Source of the DNA: Pseudarthrobacter sp. NBSH8
Lineage (GTDB): Bacteria; Actinomycetota; Actinomycetes; Actinomycetales; Micrococcaceae
Length of the DNA stretch: 64,000 nucleotides
Direction: 5' to 3'
NCBI RefSeq assembly: GCF_014217545.1
Contig: NZ_CP043178.1
Span: 2,728,001-2,792,000, forward strand
Part shown: one piece after another, positions 13,201 to 21,945 of the stretch
Layout: each line of letters opens with the position of its first letter
Position numbering within the stretch: the stretch's first letter is position 1
The notes under the pieces: model-generated
The model's database searches: none
The model's input: only the letters and a program-made list of their open reading frames with translations
Told to the model about the DNA's origin: nothing
Position numbers and translations under genes: made by a program

Positions 13201-14345
13201 TTCTCGAACGCCTCAAACAGGAGCTGTCACTTCGGCTGGGCAGCTCCCCCGACCATCACCGGACTCCCCTGCTGCTGATTATCGCCGGCTGGGGAACGTG
13301 GGCTTCGTCCTTCCGGTCCGGGCCGCTGGCCTGGGCGGAAGAACTGGTCCACGATCTTCTGCGGGATGGCAGCCGCGCAGGAATCATTGTCGCCATTTCG
13401 GGACAAAGAGAGCTGGTGACCGCCAGGTTCTACGCCTCAGTGCCGAACCGTTTCTACTTTCCATACTGCTCAAACGACGACAGCCGCCTCGCGTGGCCGA
13501 AAATGCCCGCCACGTCTGAAGTCCCTGGCCGGGCGGTGGCCTTCGGACCGCTCGCGGCAGGCAAATCTGCCGTCTGCCAGTTCTTTACAACGTCCGACGA
13601 CGAAGAATCTCTGTGGACTGACCCAGGAAAAGCCGGCGGCCATGCAGTTGTCAGACGGCCCTTCCGTGTGGATTCGCTGCCCGCCAAGGTATCGATAACA
13701 GAAATGATGGAACGTGCAATGCCGAATAAGGGAGAATTGCCGGCCCGGCCGGGAACCCACGGTCCGAAGGTTCATCCAGAGACTCCTGGACCACGGACCT
13801 TAGTCATTGGGCTGGGCGGAGACGAACTGGCGCCGGTCTCCGTCCGGATTCCGGCAGGCGGAGTTCTCGCCGTGCTCGGAGGGCCCGGCGGCGGCAAGAC
13901 CAACTTTCTGCGCCTGTTACCGGAGCTGAACGCCGGGACGGCACAGTGGCTGGCACCAGATGCAGGCGCTGACGCCTGCGAGTACTGGTCCGTTGCGCTT
14001 CAGAAGGCTGCCGCCGGCACGGTGGGCAGCCATGCCATCGCACTTGTGGACGACGCAGACCTTCTGCCCCAGTCAGCGCACCAGGACCTTACGGAACTGA
14101 ACAACAGAGGGATCAGCGTGGTTTTCACTGCCGGGTTCAGTCCGATGCTGGTCCAGCGCGTGCCCCTGGCGCTCAGCGCTCGGGGTTCGGGGACCGGGCT
14201 GCTGATTGCACCGCGCAGCCTCATGGACGGCGACCTGTTTGGCATCAGGTTCGACGCGGAGCCAAATCCGCCACCGGGCCGCAGCGTCCTGGTAACGAAC
14301 AGCAGGCCGGTGCCGGTCCAGCTGGGCTGGGTTCCTGACACGTAG
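10293..14345 (+). CDS. FHA-FtsK/SpoIIIE ATPase, EssC-like, apparently orphan
   Basis: This 1350-residue protein has an N-terminal beta-rich segment (1-80) and an FHA domain (about 95-185, with YSIGRSN, LSRRHA and DLDSANGT). Two transmembrane helices follow (about 215-256), then three FtsK-type ATPase modules. Module 1 is intact: Walker A GTTGSGKSE near residue 572 and Walker B LVVIIDEF near 676. Module 2 has a degenerate P-loop, GAPEAGVPD. Module 3 carries GGPGGGKT near 1195. FHA, two helices, then tandem FtsK modules is the plan of EssC of type VIIb secretion, whereas actinobacterial EccC lacks the FHA part. No WXG100, EccB, EccD or EsaA-like gene is in the window, so the secretion role is inferred only from architecture. 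Confidence 0.82.
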   Translation: MPLECTLVRSPGSGLVRTPLELTVDASIGTCGADLQAELGARFGTGALSVDGVMLASLTVGEPPLVNGAVIVDGGTRSLAGKSRRPSGPPAPLALAVLSGAGAGTVVPLRRGTYSIGRSNADIVIPDSELSRRHALIFVSETAITIEDLDSANGTEVDGERVRKTVVATGSVIRCGNSTMSLIFVDAPGVRLEEAGSDVHEPLLIQRRIDAVNRGALVLTAVLPLVIGVGLAVMTGMWMFLAFTAVSAVSVLVPVVSGKRQRRDLATAVATAVRHDQERRRRAAPPLSDLVVSGPPSGASHERAPGEHRIWLRVGLAAQRANIRFEPAAPGLGVPSAGVVPLALDPANSLTTVSGPGESLEGLMRSLIMQLAGYPRAGRTRVVVHGPAGQLPLSARFLPRVTLTATKAAATAALARESAPATRQGVLLMINAGDPADDGIKTLAAENHWQVIVFRTRLVSVAPADIELGERIAELHGPEGPIRFVPDLAPEDVFGSFCRLLSRAAAPFNSNASIVPQTCLLRDLLNPSKSETSARWAASRHEPGLPVPIGQTADGTRYLDLQTDGPHLLVAGTTGSGKSELLRSITAALALSHPPDRINFLFVDFKGGSGLAPLQGLPHCVGMLTDLASHELDRALVSLRAEIRLREGILASAQAPDLASYRASRTTRDAQLPHLVVIIDEFRMLVEQAPTALTELMRIAAIGRSLGIHLIMATQRPQGALTADIRANVTTSIALRVQSDMESMDIINSAAASAISLHTPGRAFLARGTEEPEEFQAASLTEPTDRSVPGRLRVRLASESLKDPTGELPAADDHEDLTPAMAAAPMVDMTSSLWVRMDGQPARPPMAAPLPHVLQRPVAPVAAVTGPAFEPGDGNPQGWAISLGMMDLPYQQRTAPLDWLPFEHGHLGLVGAPEAGVPDALKVMVNGLASHQFEAHFYVLDADGSLDGIESNCRVGAKAGPQDLRRAVRILERLKQELSLRLGSSPDHHRTPLLLIIAGWGTWASSFRSGPLAWAEELVHDLLRDGSRAGIIVAISGQRELVTARFYASVPNRFYFPYCSNDDSRLAWPKMPATSEVPGRAVAFGPLAAGKSAVCQFFTTSDDEESLWTDPGKAGGHAVVRRPFRVDSLPAKVSITEMMERAMPNKGELPARPGTHGPKVHPETPGPRTLVIGLGGDELAPVSVRIPAGGVLAVLGGPGGGKTNFLRLLPELNAGTAQWLAPDAGADACEYWSVALQKAAAGTVGSHAIALVDDADLLPQSAHQDLTELNNRGISVVFTAGFSPMLVQRVPLALSARGSGTGLLIAPRSLMDGDLFGIRFDAEPNPPPGRSVLVTNSRPVPVQLGWVPDT

Positions 14346-14384
14346 AAAGCCCGTGCCCATCAGCAGGATGAGCTGGACGGGAAC

Positions 14385-14894
14385 TCAGACAGCCGGCGGG
14401 GAACCGCCCGTCCGTGACGCATAGGCGACGACACGCTTGTCGAACAGCAGCACAATTGCGAGGAGCGCGGGAAAGAGCATGGCGAGCCCGGCCCAGACGA
14501 GGCCCCCCGTCAGGGTGGGGACGCCCACTGTCAGGACAAACAGCTGGGCCACCAGGGAAGCAGCCCGTGTCCAGCGGTATCCGCGGAACAGGAAGTGCCC
14601 CACCGCGAACAACCACGCCGCGAAGGCGAGGAGCAATGCCATCGTGAACACGGCGCCCCAAAAGGAGAGGACAGGCGCACCCGTCGCAAGTTCATATCCG
14701 TACCAGGTGGCCGCGCCAAGCAAAGCTGTGGCTTCAGCGGCGACAACCAGCGCAATGACCGTTACGCTGGCCGGACGTCCGGCCAGCTGGCCGGTGGGAA
14801 ATTCCTGGCCATTCTGCGGCCCCGATCCGCCCGGGGAAGAGTCCGGGGAACCGTCAGCGGAAGTGTTCGAGGGAGGTACGGGGGGTCTTGACAC
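14385..14894 (-). CDS. small four-helix membrane protein, unknown function
   Basis: This 169-residue protein has a disordered Pro/Ser/Gly-rich N-terminus (1-40) and four predicted transmembrane helices (about 43-65, 74-98, 107-127, 129-150). No family signature is recognised. The start is GTG at 14894. It is convergent with the FHA-FtsK gene, 39 bases away, so the two do not share a transcript. Confidence 0.65.
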   Translation of the reverse strand: MSRPPVPPSNTSADGSPDSSPGGSGPQNGQEFPTGQLAGRPASVTVIALVVAAEATALLGAATWYGYELATGAPVLSFWGAVFTMALLLAFAAWLFAVGHFLFRGYRWTRAASLVAQLFVLTVGVPTLTGGLVWAGLAMLFPALLAIVLLFDKRVVAYASRTGGSPPAV

Positions 14895-15036
14895 ACTGGC
14901 ACCCTACCGGAGATAGTCGGACAGTGGCGGGGGTCGGCAATGCCCGTGTGATGTATCGCTCAGCTATCCGGGGATTCCATGCTCTATTACCCCTTGTTTA
15001 CACAGCGTTAACATGACAGGCTTGACTGAGATGACC

Positions 15037-15060
15037 AAGGGGGCCCCTGAGGGCCCCTTT
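15037..15060 (+). terminator. hairpin with T-rich tail in the whiB1 leader
   Basis: A 10-bp stem (AAGGGGGCCC pairing with GGGCCCCTTT, one G-T pair, loop CTGA) is followed by TCCTTTGT. It lies about 65 bases before the whiB1 start codon. It could end upstream transcription. Because a promoter-like stretch (TTGTTTACACAGCGTTAACATG, near 14995-15016) precedes it, it could also attenuate whiB1 itself. Confidence 0.5.
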
Positions 15061-15125
15061 CCTTTGTAGCTACTAGTGAATTATTTCACAATCGGCTTAT
15101 CCCAGAATTGGAGCAACTGATCAGC

Positions 15126-15374
15126 ATGGATTGGCGTAACCGCGCGGCGTGCCTCGACAAGGACCCGGAACTGTTTTTCCCGGTAGGAAACACAGGGCCT
15201 GCCCTCCTCCAGATTGAGGAAGCCAAAAGCGTTTGCCGCCGCTGCCCCGTCGTTGACACATGCCTCCAGTGGGCGCTCGAATCCGGCCAGGACGCCGGCG
15301 TCTGGGGCGGCATGAGCGAAGACGAACGCCGCGCCCTCAAGCGCCGTGCCGCACGCGCCCGCCGCGCCTCCTAA
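15126..15374 (+). CDS. whiB1: WhiB1-type iron-sulfur transcriptional regulator
   Basis: This 82-residue protein carries the four [4Fe-4S] ligands at C9, C37, C40 and C46, the GVWGG turn at 58-62, and a basic C-terminus (ALKRRAARARRAS). The start MDWRNRAACLDKDPELFFPV is nearly the same as mycobacterial WhiB1, which binds sigma-A and responds to nitric oxide. I chose ATG 15126 over TTG 15108 because it matches the family start. It lies beside a PdtaS-type kinase, the same pairing as whiB1 and pdtaS in Mycobacterium. The 231-base gap before it holds the leader hairpin described separately. Confidence 0.95.
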   Translation: MDWRNRAACLDKDPELFFPVGNTGPALLQIEEAKSVCRRCPVVDTCLQWALESGQDAGVWGGMSEDERRALKRRAARARRAS

Positions 15375-15536
15375 GTTCGGTCCATCCAGGTTTGGTCCCA
15401 CGGGCCCAGCCTGAACGGGCCCGGTCCTAATAGGCCAAGCACCAACAGCCTCACATGACGATGGCCGCGACCCTTCCGGGTTGCGGCCATCGGCAGTTAA
15501 GTCAGTGACCTTCAAGTCGCCGGCGAGGTCCCCGGG

Positions 15537-17006
15537 CTATCTGGGCGCCAGGCTGAGCCGGATCTGGACGGCCGTTCCGCCTCCCTCGCGCGGCTGCCAC
15601 GCGATGGTGCCGCCCAGCTCACTGGTGACCAGCGTGCGGACAATCTGCAGTCCCAGTCCCTCGACGTGCGGCGTATCCGGGAGTCCCACACCGTCGTCGG
15701 CAATGGTGACGGTCAGCAGTTCCTCGCCGTCCTCCTCTTCGGAACGGTCGGCGATGAGCCACACCGTGCCAGTGCGTCCTTCGAGGCCATGCTCGACGGC
15801 GTTGGTCACCAGTTCATTGATGACCAGTGCCAGCGGGGTGGCGAAGTCGCTGGGCAGTTCGCCAAACAATCCGGCACGCTCGGTCTTGACCTGCTGCGAC
15901 GGCGAAGCGACCTCCGCGGACAGCCTGAACTGGCGGCCGATCAGCTCGTCGAAGTCAACGCTCTGCGCCAGGCCCTGCGACAGCGTCTCATGCACCAGTG
16001 CGATGGTCGCCACGCGCCGCATCGCCTGCTCCAGGCCTTGCTTGGCCTCGTCGCTGACCATGCGGCGGGACTGCATACGCAGCAGGGCTGCAACGGTCTG
16101 AAGGTTGTTTTTCACCCGGTGGTGGATCTCGCGGATGGTTGCGTCCTTGGTGACGAGTTCCATCTCCCGACGCCGCAGTTCGGACACGTCCCGGCACAGC
16201 ACCAGCGCACCAAAGCGCTGCTGCTCATCCCGCAGCGGGATGGCCCGCAGTGACAGGCTCACACCACGGGATTCGATCTCACTGCGCCACGGCATCCGGC
16301 CGGTCACCACCAGCGGCAGCGTCTCGTCCACGAGCCGCCGGTCCTTCAGCAGGCCGGCGGTCACCTCGGCCAGGGAACGGCCTTCCAGTGACTCGCCGTC
16401 GCCCAGCCGCCGGAAGGCCGATACCCCGTTGGGGCTTGCGTACTGCACAATGCCTTCGGCGTCGAGCCGGATCAGCCCGTCCCCCACACGAGGCGCGCCG
16501 CGGCGCGAACCGGTGGGCGAGGCAAAGTCGGGCCACAGTCCCAGCGTTCCCATCCGGAGGAGATCGTAGGCGCACTGCCGGTACGTCAGCTCCAGGCGGG
16601 ACGGCATCCTGGAACTGGACAGGTCCATGTGAGTGGTCACCACGGCCAGGGTCCGGCCGTTGCGGACCATCGGCACAGCCTCCACCCGCAACGCCATGTC
16701 CGTGCTCCAGTTGGTCTCGCTGGACCGTTCGATGGCGCGGCTGCTCCAGGCCTTGTCCACCAGCGGCTGCAGGTCCTGCCGGATGGGCTCGCCCACAAAG
16801 TCGCCGTGGAACACGGTGTGCGTGGTTGACGGCCTGACGTGCGCCAGCGCCACATAGCCGTGATCCGGGTGCGGGAACCACAATGCCAGGTCGGCGAACG
16901 CCAGGTCAGCGACCATCTGCCAGTCGCCCACCAGGAGGTGCAGCCATTCGGCATCGCCCGGCCCGAAATCAGCGTGTTCCCTGATGGGGTCCGTAAAGAT
17001 TGCCAC
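15537..17006 (-). CDS. pdtaS: PdtaS-type sensor histidine kinase
   Basis: This 489-residue soluble kinase has an N-terminal GAF-like domain (about 15-150), a PAS domain (about 175-275), a HisKA_2 dimerisation domain with HHRVKNNLQTVAALL (phospho-acceptor H295 or H296), and a C-terminal HATPase domain with ALVINELVTNAVEHG and DDGVGLP. There is no transmembrane helix. The layout matches PdtaS, whose partner PdtaR is an ANTAR RNA-binding regulator not present in this window. GTG 17006 is the chosen start, with GGAGG four bases upstream. The gene ends 162 bases from whiB1, convergent with it. Confidence 0.9.
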   Translation of the reverse strand: MAIFTDPIREHADFGPGDAEWLHLLVGDWQMVADLAFADLALWFPHPDHGYVALAHVRPSTTHTVFHGDFVGEPIRQDLQPLVDKAWSSRAIERSSETNWSTDMALRVEAVPMVRNGRTLAVVTTHMDLSSSRMPSRLELTYRQCAYDLLRMGTLGLWPDFASPTGSRRGAPRVGDGLIRLDAEGIVQYASPNGVSAFRRLGDGESLEGRSLAEVTAGLLKDRRLVDETLPLVVTGRMPWRSEIESRGVSLSLRAIPLRDEQQRFGALVLCRDVSELRRREMELVTKDATIREIHHRVKNNLQTVAALLRMQSRRMVSDEAKQGLEQAMRRVATIALVHETLSQGLAQSVDFDELIGRQFRLSAEVASPSQQVKTERAGLFGELPSDFATPLALVINELVTNAVEHGLEGRTGTVWLIADRSEEEDGEELLTVTIADDGVGLPDTPHVEGLGLQIVRTLVTSELGGTIAWQPREGGGTAVQIRLSLAPR

Positions 17007-17034
17007 TGCACCTCCAGTTACGACGCCGGGATTC

Positions 17035-20000
17035 CTAGCGTCGGACGATTGACCTCAAGAGCCTCAATGCTACCGACAGCGACGCCATATCGTCGGCTTC
17101 GAGCGAGTTGACCTCGTCAAACATGCTCTTCGCCCTGCCCAGCTGCTCGGCATTCTGGCGTTCCCAGTCCTTCAGCCTGTCCTCCGCAGAGTCCCTGGAC
17201 GCTGTTGACTCGAGTACCGCCGTCGTCATGTCCGAGACGGTGGAATAGAGGTCATCCCGGAGTGCGGCCCTGGCCAGCGCCTGCCATCTGTCCTGGCGCG
17301 GCAGGCTGCTGATCCGTTCCAGCAGCGAGTCAGCGTGGAAGCGGTTGAACACGGTGTAGTAAACCGCCGCAATCTCTTCCACCGGCTCCTTACGGGCATG
17401 CACGATCTTGGCGATGTCCAGCAGGGCAAAGCTCTCGAAGAGCTCCGCCCACCTAATGGCAAGCCCCTCCGGAAGCTCCCACCCGCGCGCGGTCTCCAGC
17501 CAGTTGTCAACGCGGTCACGGTCATCGCCGCGGAGATAATCCAGCAGCCGCGCGCGCATCGGGTCCAGGAGCGGCTTGAATTCGGCCACGGTCTCCGCGA
17601 TGGGCCGGGACGTGCCGCCCTGGGCCAGCAGCCACCGGACGGCGCGGTCCAGCAGGCGGCGGATGTCCAGGTGGACGGTGCTCCAGTGTTCGGTGGGGAA
17701 CGACGCCGGCAGGCTGTTCAGCTCCGCCACCATGGTGGTCAGGTCGAAGATCTCGCGGAGCGCCACGAAGGACTTGGCCACGGCCACCTCCGTGGCCGAG
17801 GTTTCCTCCATGGTGCGGAAGGCGAACGTGATGCCGCCCATGTTGATCATGTCGTTGGCCACCACCGTGGCAATGATCTCGCGCCGCAGCGGATGGGTGT
17901 CCAGTTCGGCGTCGAACCGTTCCCGCAGCTGCTGCGGGAAGTACGCGCGCAGCGTCGCTCGGAACCAGGGATCGTCGGCGAGGTCGCTGTCACGCAGTGC
18001 CGACGCCAGTTCGATCTTCGCGTAAGCCGCCAGCACCGAAAGCTCCGGTGACGTCAGCCCCTGACCTTGGCCTAGGCGTTCCCGCAGCGTTTCGGTGCTG
18101 GGCAGCGCTTCAAGGTCACGCTTCAGGTCAGCCGACTTTTCCAGCCAGTCCATTAGGCGCTCATAACTGGGGCTCCACTCGGCCACGCGCATCCGGTCGT
18201 TCAGAAGCAGGATGTTCTGGTCCACGTTGTCCTCAAGGACCAGCCGCCCCACTTCGTCCGTCATGGAGGCGAGGAACCCTGCCCGTTCCTCCGTGGTCAG
18301 TTTGTCCGCAGCGACCATCCGGTCAACGAAGATCTTGATGTTCACTTCATGGTCGGAGCAGTCGACGCCGGCCGAGTTGTCGATCGCGTCGGTGTTCAGG
18401 ATGACGCCTTGCAGGGCGGCTTCGATGCGGCCGCGCTGCGTCATGCCCAGGTTTCCGCCTTCGCCCACCACCTTGACCCGAAGGTCCTGGCCGTCCACGC
18501 GGATGGAGTCATTGGCCTTGTCACCTACGGACGCGTTGGACTCGGTGCTGGCCTTGACGTACGTTCCGATCCCGCCGTTGTACAGCAGGTCGGCGGGGGC
18601 GAGCAGAATGGCGCGGAGAAGTTCCGGCGGGCTCAGCTCGGTGATCGCCTCCGGCAGACCCAGCGCCGCCCGGACCTGCGGCGAGACCGGAATGGATTTG
18701 GCCTGGCGGGCGTACACGCCGCCGCCTTCGCTTATGAGGGACTTGTCGTAGTCATCCCAAGAGGACCGCGGCAGTTCAAACAGCCTCCGCCGTTCCACGA
18801 ACGACGATTCCGTTTCCGGTGCGGGGTCCAGGAAGATGTGCCGGTGGTCGAAAGCCGCCAGCAACCGGATGTGCCGGGACAGGAGCATGCCATTGCCAAA
18901 CACGTCACCGGACATGTCGCCCACGCCCACCACGCTGAACGGCTGGGTCTGGGTGTCCACGTCAAGCTCGCTGAAGTGGCGTTTTACCGACTCCCAGGCG
19001 CCACGGGCCGTGATGCCCATGGCCTTGTGGTCATACCCCACCGAACCTCCGGAAGCGAACGCGTCACCAAGCCAGAACCCGTATTCAGCCGCCAGCCCGT
19101 TGGCGATGTCGGAGAACGTGGCCGTCCCCTTGTCCGCCGCCACCACGAGGTAGGAATCGTCGTCGTCGTGCCTTACAACGTCCGACGGCGGCACAACAGT
19201 TTCGCCTTCAGCTCCGGCGACGAGGTTGTCAGTGAGGTCCAACAGGCCCCGGATGAACGTCTTATAGCTTTCAACACCCTCGGCCATCCACGCCGCACGG
19301 TCCGCGGCGGGGTCGGGCAGCCGCTTGGCGAAGAAACCGCCCTTGGCCCCGGTGGGCACGATGACCGCGTTCTTGACGGTCTGCGCCTTCACCAGGCCAA
19401 GGATCTCCGTCCGGAAATCCTCGCGCCGGTCAGACCAGCGCAAGCCGCCACGGGCCACCTTGCCGAAGCGGAGGTGGACGCCCTCGACCCGCGGGGAATA
19501 GACCCAGATTTCGAACATCGGCCGCGGGAACGGCAGCCCCTCAATCCGGGCAGGATCGAGCTTGAAGCTCAGGTGCGTCTTGTACTGGTAGTAATTGGTG
19601 CGTAGGGTCGCCTCGATCAGGTTCGCCAAGGTCCGCAGCACACGGTCGGCGTCGAGCGTTGCCACCTCGTCAATGGCAGCTGACAACTCGCCACGGACCT
19701 TCTCCTGCGCCACAAGGCGCTCGGTCCCACTCAGGGCGGGGTCGAACCGGGCCGCGAAAAGAGCCGTCAGGGCCTTGGTGACCTCGGGATTGGCGAGCAG
19801 AGTGTCCGCCATGAAACCCACCGAGTTGGTGTTCCCCATTTGCCGCATGTACCGGGTGTAGGCCCGCAGGACCGTGATCTGGCGCCACTGCATCCCCTCA
19901 CGCAGAACCAGCCGGTCAAAGCTGTCCGACTCAACGGCGCCGGATACGGCGGCACCGAACGAGTCGGCCAGCAGCTGTCCTGTGGCCAGCGGATCAATGC

Positions 20001-21888
20001 CGGCAGGGTATTTCAGCCCGAGGTCATAGAGGAAGAAGTCGCGCTGGTCAGCTGTCTCGATCTCAAAGGGCCGCTCATCCAGCACCTCGAGTCCAAGATT
20101 GTGGAAGAACGGCAGGATCTGGCTCAGGCTCTTGGGCTCCAACATGTACAGCTTGACGCGGGCATCCTCTTCGAGGACTTCACCGGCACCCTTGGGCAAG
20201 TACACGTGGACGCCCGGCCGTTCCTGCTTTGCACCGGCTGTGCGCTCGGCTTCAGCCCCGTATTTCTCGAAACGGGCGATGTCCTCCAGCGCGTCTTCGA
20301 CTTCGTAATCCACCCGGTAGCCGGCCGGAAAAGCCTCCGACCAGATGGCTGCGAGCTCCTTCGCCTGCTCATCCGCGCCGCGTTCCCGCAGGACTTCAGC
20401 GATGCCCTCACTCCACGAACGGGCTGCCCGGACCAGCCGCGCTTCAAGCTCATCGGCGTTAACGTGGCTAATCTCAGCGCCCTTGGGCAGGCGGATCCGG
20501 AAGAACAGGCGGGCGAGGGCCGATTCGGTCATGCGCGCCTCGTAGTCGATGGTCTCCGCCTGGAACGTGGTCCGCAGTTCTTCCTCGATGCGGAGACGGA
20601 CATTGGTGGTGTACCGGTCACGCGGAAGGTAGACCAACGCGGACATAAAACGGCCGTAGATGTCCGGCCGGAGGAACAGGCGGGTCCGCCGCCGCTCCTG
20701 CAATCTCTGGATGCCGGTTGCTGTGGCCGCCAGGTCCTCGGTCTCGATCTGGAACAGTTCGTCGCGGGGGTACGTCTCCAGGATCCCCAAAAGGTCCTTG
20801 CCGGAGTGTGAGTCCGGCGGGAAGCCCGCATTGCCCAGCACGGCGTCCACTTTTTCGCGCACGATGGGGATGTTCCGGACGGATCCGGCGTAGGCACTGG
20901 TCGCGAACAGGCCGATGAAGCGGCGCTCGCCGTTGACGTTGCCTACGGCGTCAAAACTCTTCACGCCGATGTAGTCAAGGTACGCGGGACGGTGGACCGT
21001 GGACCGCGAGTTTGCCTTCGTGATTACCAGCGCCTTCTTTTCCCGCGCCTTTTTTCGGCCGGCGTCGGTGAGGTGCTGCATGTGCGGAGCGCCCGGCTTC
21101 GCCCGGAGCAGTCCGAGACCGCTGTCTTCACGCAGCTCCAGCACATCTTCACCGTCGACGGTGACCAGGTCGTACTCGCGGTATCCGAGGAAAGTGAAGT
21201 TGCCGTCGTCGAGCCAGCGCAAAAGGTCCTGCGCCTGCCGCAGTTCGGCAATCTGGGCCGGGTGGGACACCTGGTCCAGACTCGCGGCAATCTGTTGGGC
21301 CTTGTTTCGCATCTTGGGCCAGTCTTCGACGGCGGCGCGCACGTCTCCCAGAATGCGGTCCAGCCCGTCCAGCAACGACGCCTTTGTCTCTTCGGAGACG
21401 CGGTTGATTTCCACGGCGATCCACGACTCCATGTGGGAGGCGTTTTCGCCTTGCGCAATGAGGTGCGACAACATGGGCATCGCCGCCGTATCACCGCTGG
21501 AGAGACCAATGTGGGACGGGACCCGATCAACCTTAACCAGCTGCCCCGTTTCCCGGTTCCGGGTCACCACGAACAGCGGATGAAGGACAAGTCCGATGGC
21601 GGCGTTCTGGCGCACAAGCTCGGCGTTGACCGAGTCAACAAGGAAAGGCATATCGTCCGTGACGACATAGACGACGCTGCTGTCTTCCTCGTTGACGATG
21701 GAAACCTGAGCCTGGCCCGGCTGCCGGTTCGCGGCGACACCGCGGTGGGTTTCCGCCCGGCTGGCCAGCACCTCCGGGGAATACGTCCGGGCATCCTCTT
21801 CGGCAAGATGCTGGTAATAATCCGCCAGGAATCCCTCCCGGTCACCAATAGCCAAGGCTTGATCCTCCACGCTGGATCCAGACGACAT
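17035..21888 (-). CDS. gdh: NAD-specific glutamate dehydrogenase, large (about 1600-residue) class
   Basis: This 1617-residue enzyme deaminates glutamate to 2-oxoglutarate with NAD. It has the full length of the L-180 class found in Streptomyces and Mycobacterium. The N-terminal third holds ACT-like regulatory regions. The catalytic core includes GLRWSDRREDFRTEILGLVK and VPTGAKGGFFAKR (near residues 820-870), with the nucleotide-binding region GVGDMSGDVFGNGMLLSRHI further on. I chose ATG 21888, with GGAGG nine bases upstream; two TTG codons precede it in frame. It lies 51 bases downstream of the CpaE-like gene on the same strand. Confidence 0.95.
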   Translation of the reverse strand: MSSGSSVEDQALAIGDREGFLADYYQHLAEEDARTYSPEVLASRAETHRGVAANRQPGQAQVSIVNEEDSSVVYVVTDDMPFLVDSVNAELVRQNAAIGLVLHPLFVVTRNRETGQLVKVDRVPSHIGLSSGDTAAMPMLSHLIAQGENASHMESWIAVEINRVSEETKASLLDGLDRILGDVRAAVEDWPKMRNKAQQIAASLDQVSHPAQIAELRQAQDLLRWLDDGNFTFLGYREYDLVTVDGEDVLELREDSGLGLLRAKPGAPHMQHLTDAGRKKAREKKALVITKANSRSTVHRPAYLDYIGVKSFDAVGNVNGERRFIGLFATSAYAGSVRNIPIVREKVDAVLGNAGFPPDSHSGKDLLGILETYPRDELFQIETEDLAATATGIQRLQERRRTRLFLRPDIYGRFMSALVYLPRDRYTTNVRLRIEEELRTTFQAETIDYEARMTESALARLFFRIRLPKGAEISHVNADELEARLVRAARSWSEGIAEVLRERGADEQAKELAAIWSEAFPAGYRVDYEVEDALEDIARFEKYGAEAERTAGAKQERPGVHVYLPKGAGEVLEEDARVKLYMLEPKSLSQILPFFHNLGLEVLDERPFEIETADQRDFFLYDLGLKYPAGIDPLATGQLLADSFGAAVSGAVESDSFDRLVLREGMQWRQITVLRAYTRYMRQMGNTNSVGFMADTLLANPEVTKALTALFAARFDPALSGTERLVAQEKVRGELSAAIDEVATLDADRVLRTLANLIEATLRTNYYQYKTHLSFKLDPARIEGLPFPRPMFEIWVYSPRVEGVHLRFGKVARGGLRWSDRREDFRTEILGLVKAQTVKNAVIVPTGAKGGFFAKRLPDPAADRAAWMAEGVESYKTFIRGLLDLTDNLVAGAEGETVVPPSDVVRHDDDDSYLVVAADKGTATFSDIANGLAAEYGFWLGDAFASGGSVGYDHKAMGITARGAWESVKRHFSELDVDTQTQPFSVVGVGDMSGDVFGNGMLLSRHIRLLAAFDHRHIFLDPAPETESSFVERRRLFELPRSSWDDYDKSLISEGGGVYARQAKSIPVSPQVRAALGLPEAITELSPPELLRAILLAPADLLYNGGIGTYVKASTESNASVGDKANDSIRVDGQDLRVKVVGEGGNLGMTQRGRIEAALQGVILNTDAIDNSAGVDCSDHEVNIKIFVDRMVAADKLTTEERAGFLASMTDEVGRLVLEDNVDQNILLLNDRMRVAEWSPSYERLMDWLEKSADLKRDLEALPSTETLRERLGQGQGLTSPELSVLAAYAKIELASALRDSDLADDPWFRATLRAYFPQQLRERFDAELDTHPLRREIIATVVANDMINMGGITFAFRTMEETSATEVAVAKSFVALREIFDLTTMVAELNSLPASFPTEHWSTVHLDIRRLLDRAVRWLLAQGGTSRPIAETVAEFKPLLDPMRARLLDYLRGDDRDRVDNWLETARGWELPEGLAIRWAELFESFALLDIAKIVHARKEPVEEIAAVYYTVFNRFHADSLLERISSLPRQDRWQALARAALRDDLYSTVSDMTTAVLESTASRDSAEDRLKDWERQNAEQLGRAKSMFDEVNSLEADDMASLSVALRLLRSIVRR

Positions 21889-21945
21889 CAACAAACGCCT
21901 CCATCACAAGTTTGATGCTGCACCGTTGCAGCTCCTACGGTGAGC

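Noticed and set aside
14947..14963. A CRP-like half-site (TGTGA) upstream of whiB1
   Set aside because: The second half reads GCTCA rather than TCACA, so the match is too poor, although whiB1 is CRP-controlled in mycobacteria.
17335..21915. Long plus-strand open frames opposite the glutamate dehydrogenase gene
   Set aside because: They mirror the third-position GC bias of the real gene, show no domain, and have no ribosome-binding sites.
21905..21925. A single ATCAAAC on the minus strand just before the glutamate dehydrogenase gene
   Set aside because: One heptamer is expected by chance several times in 64 kb and it lacks the phased partners seen at 24912-24978.
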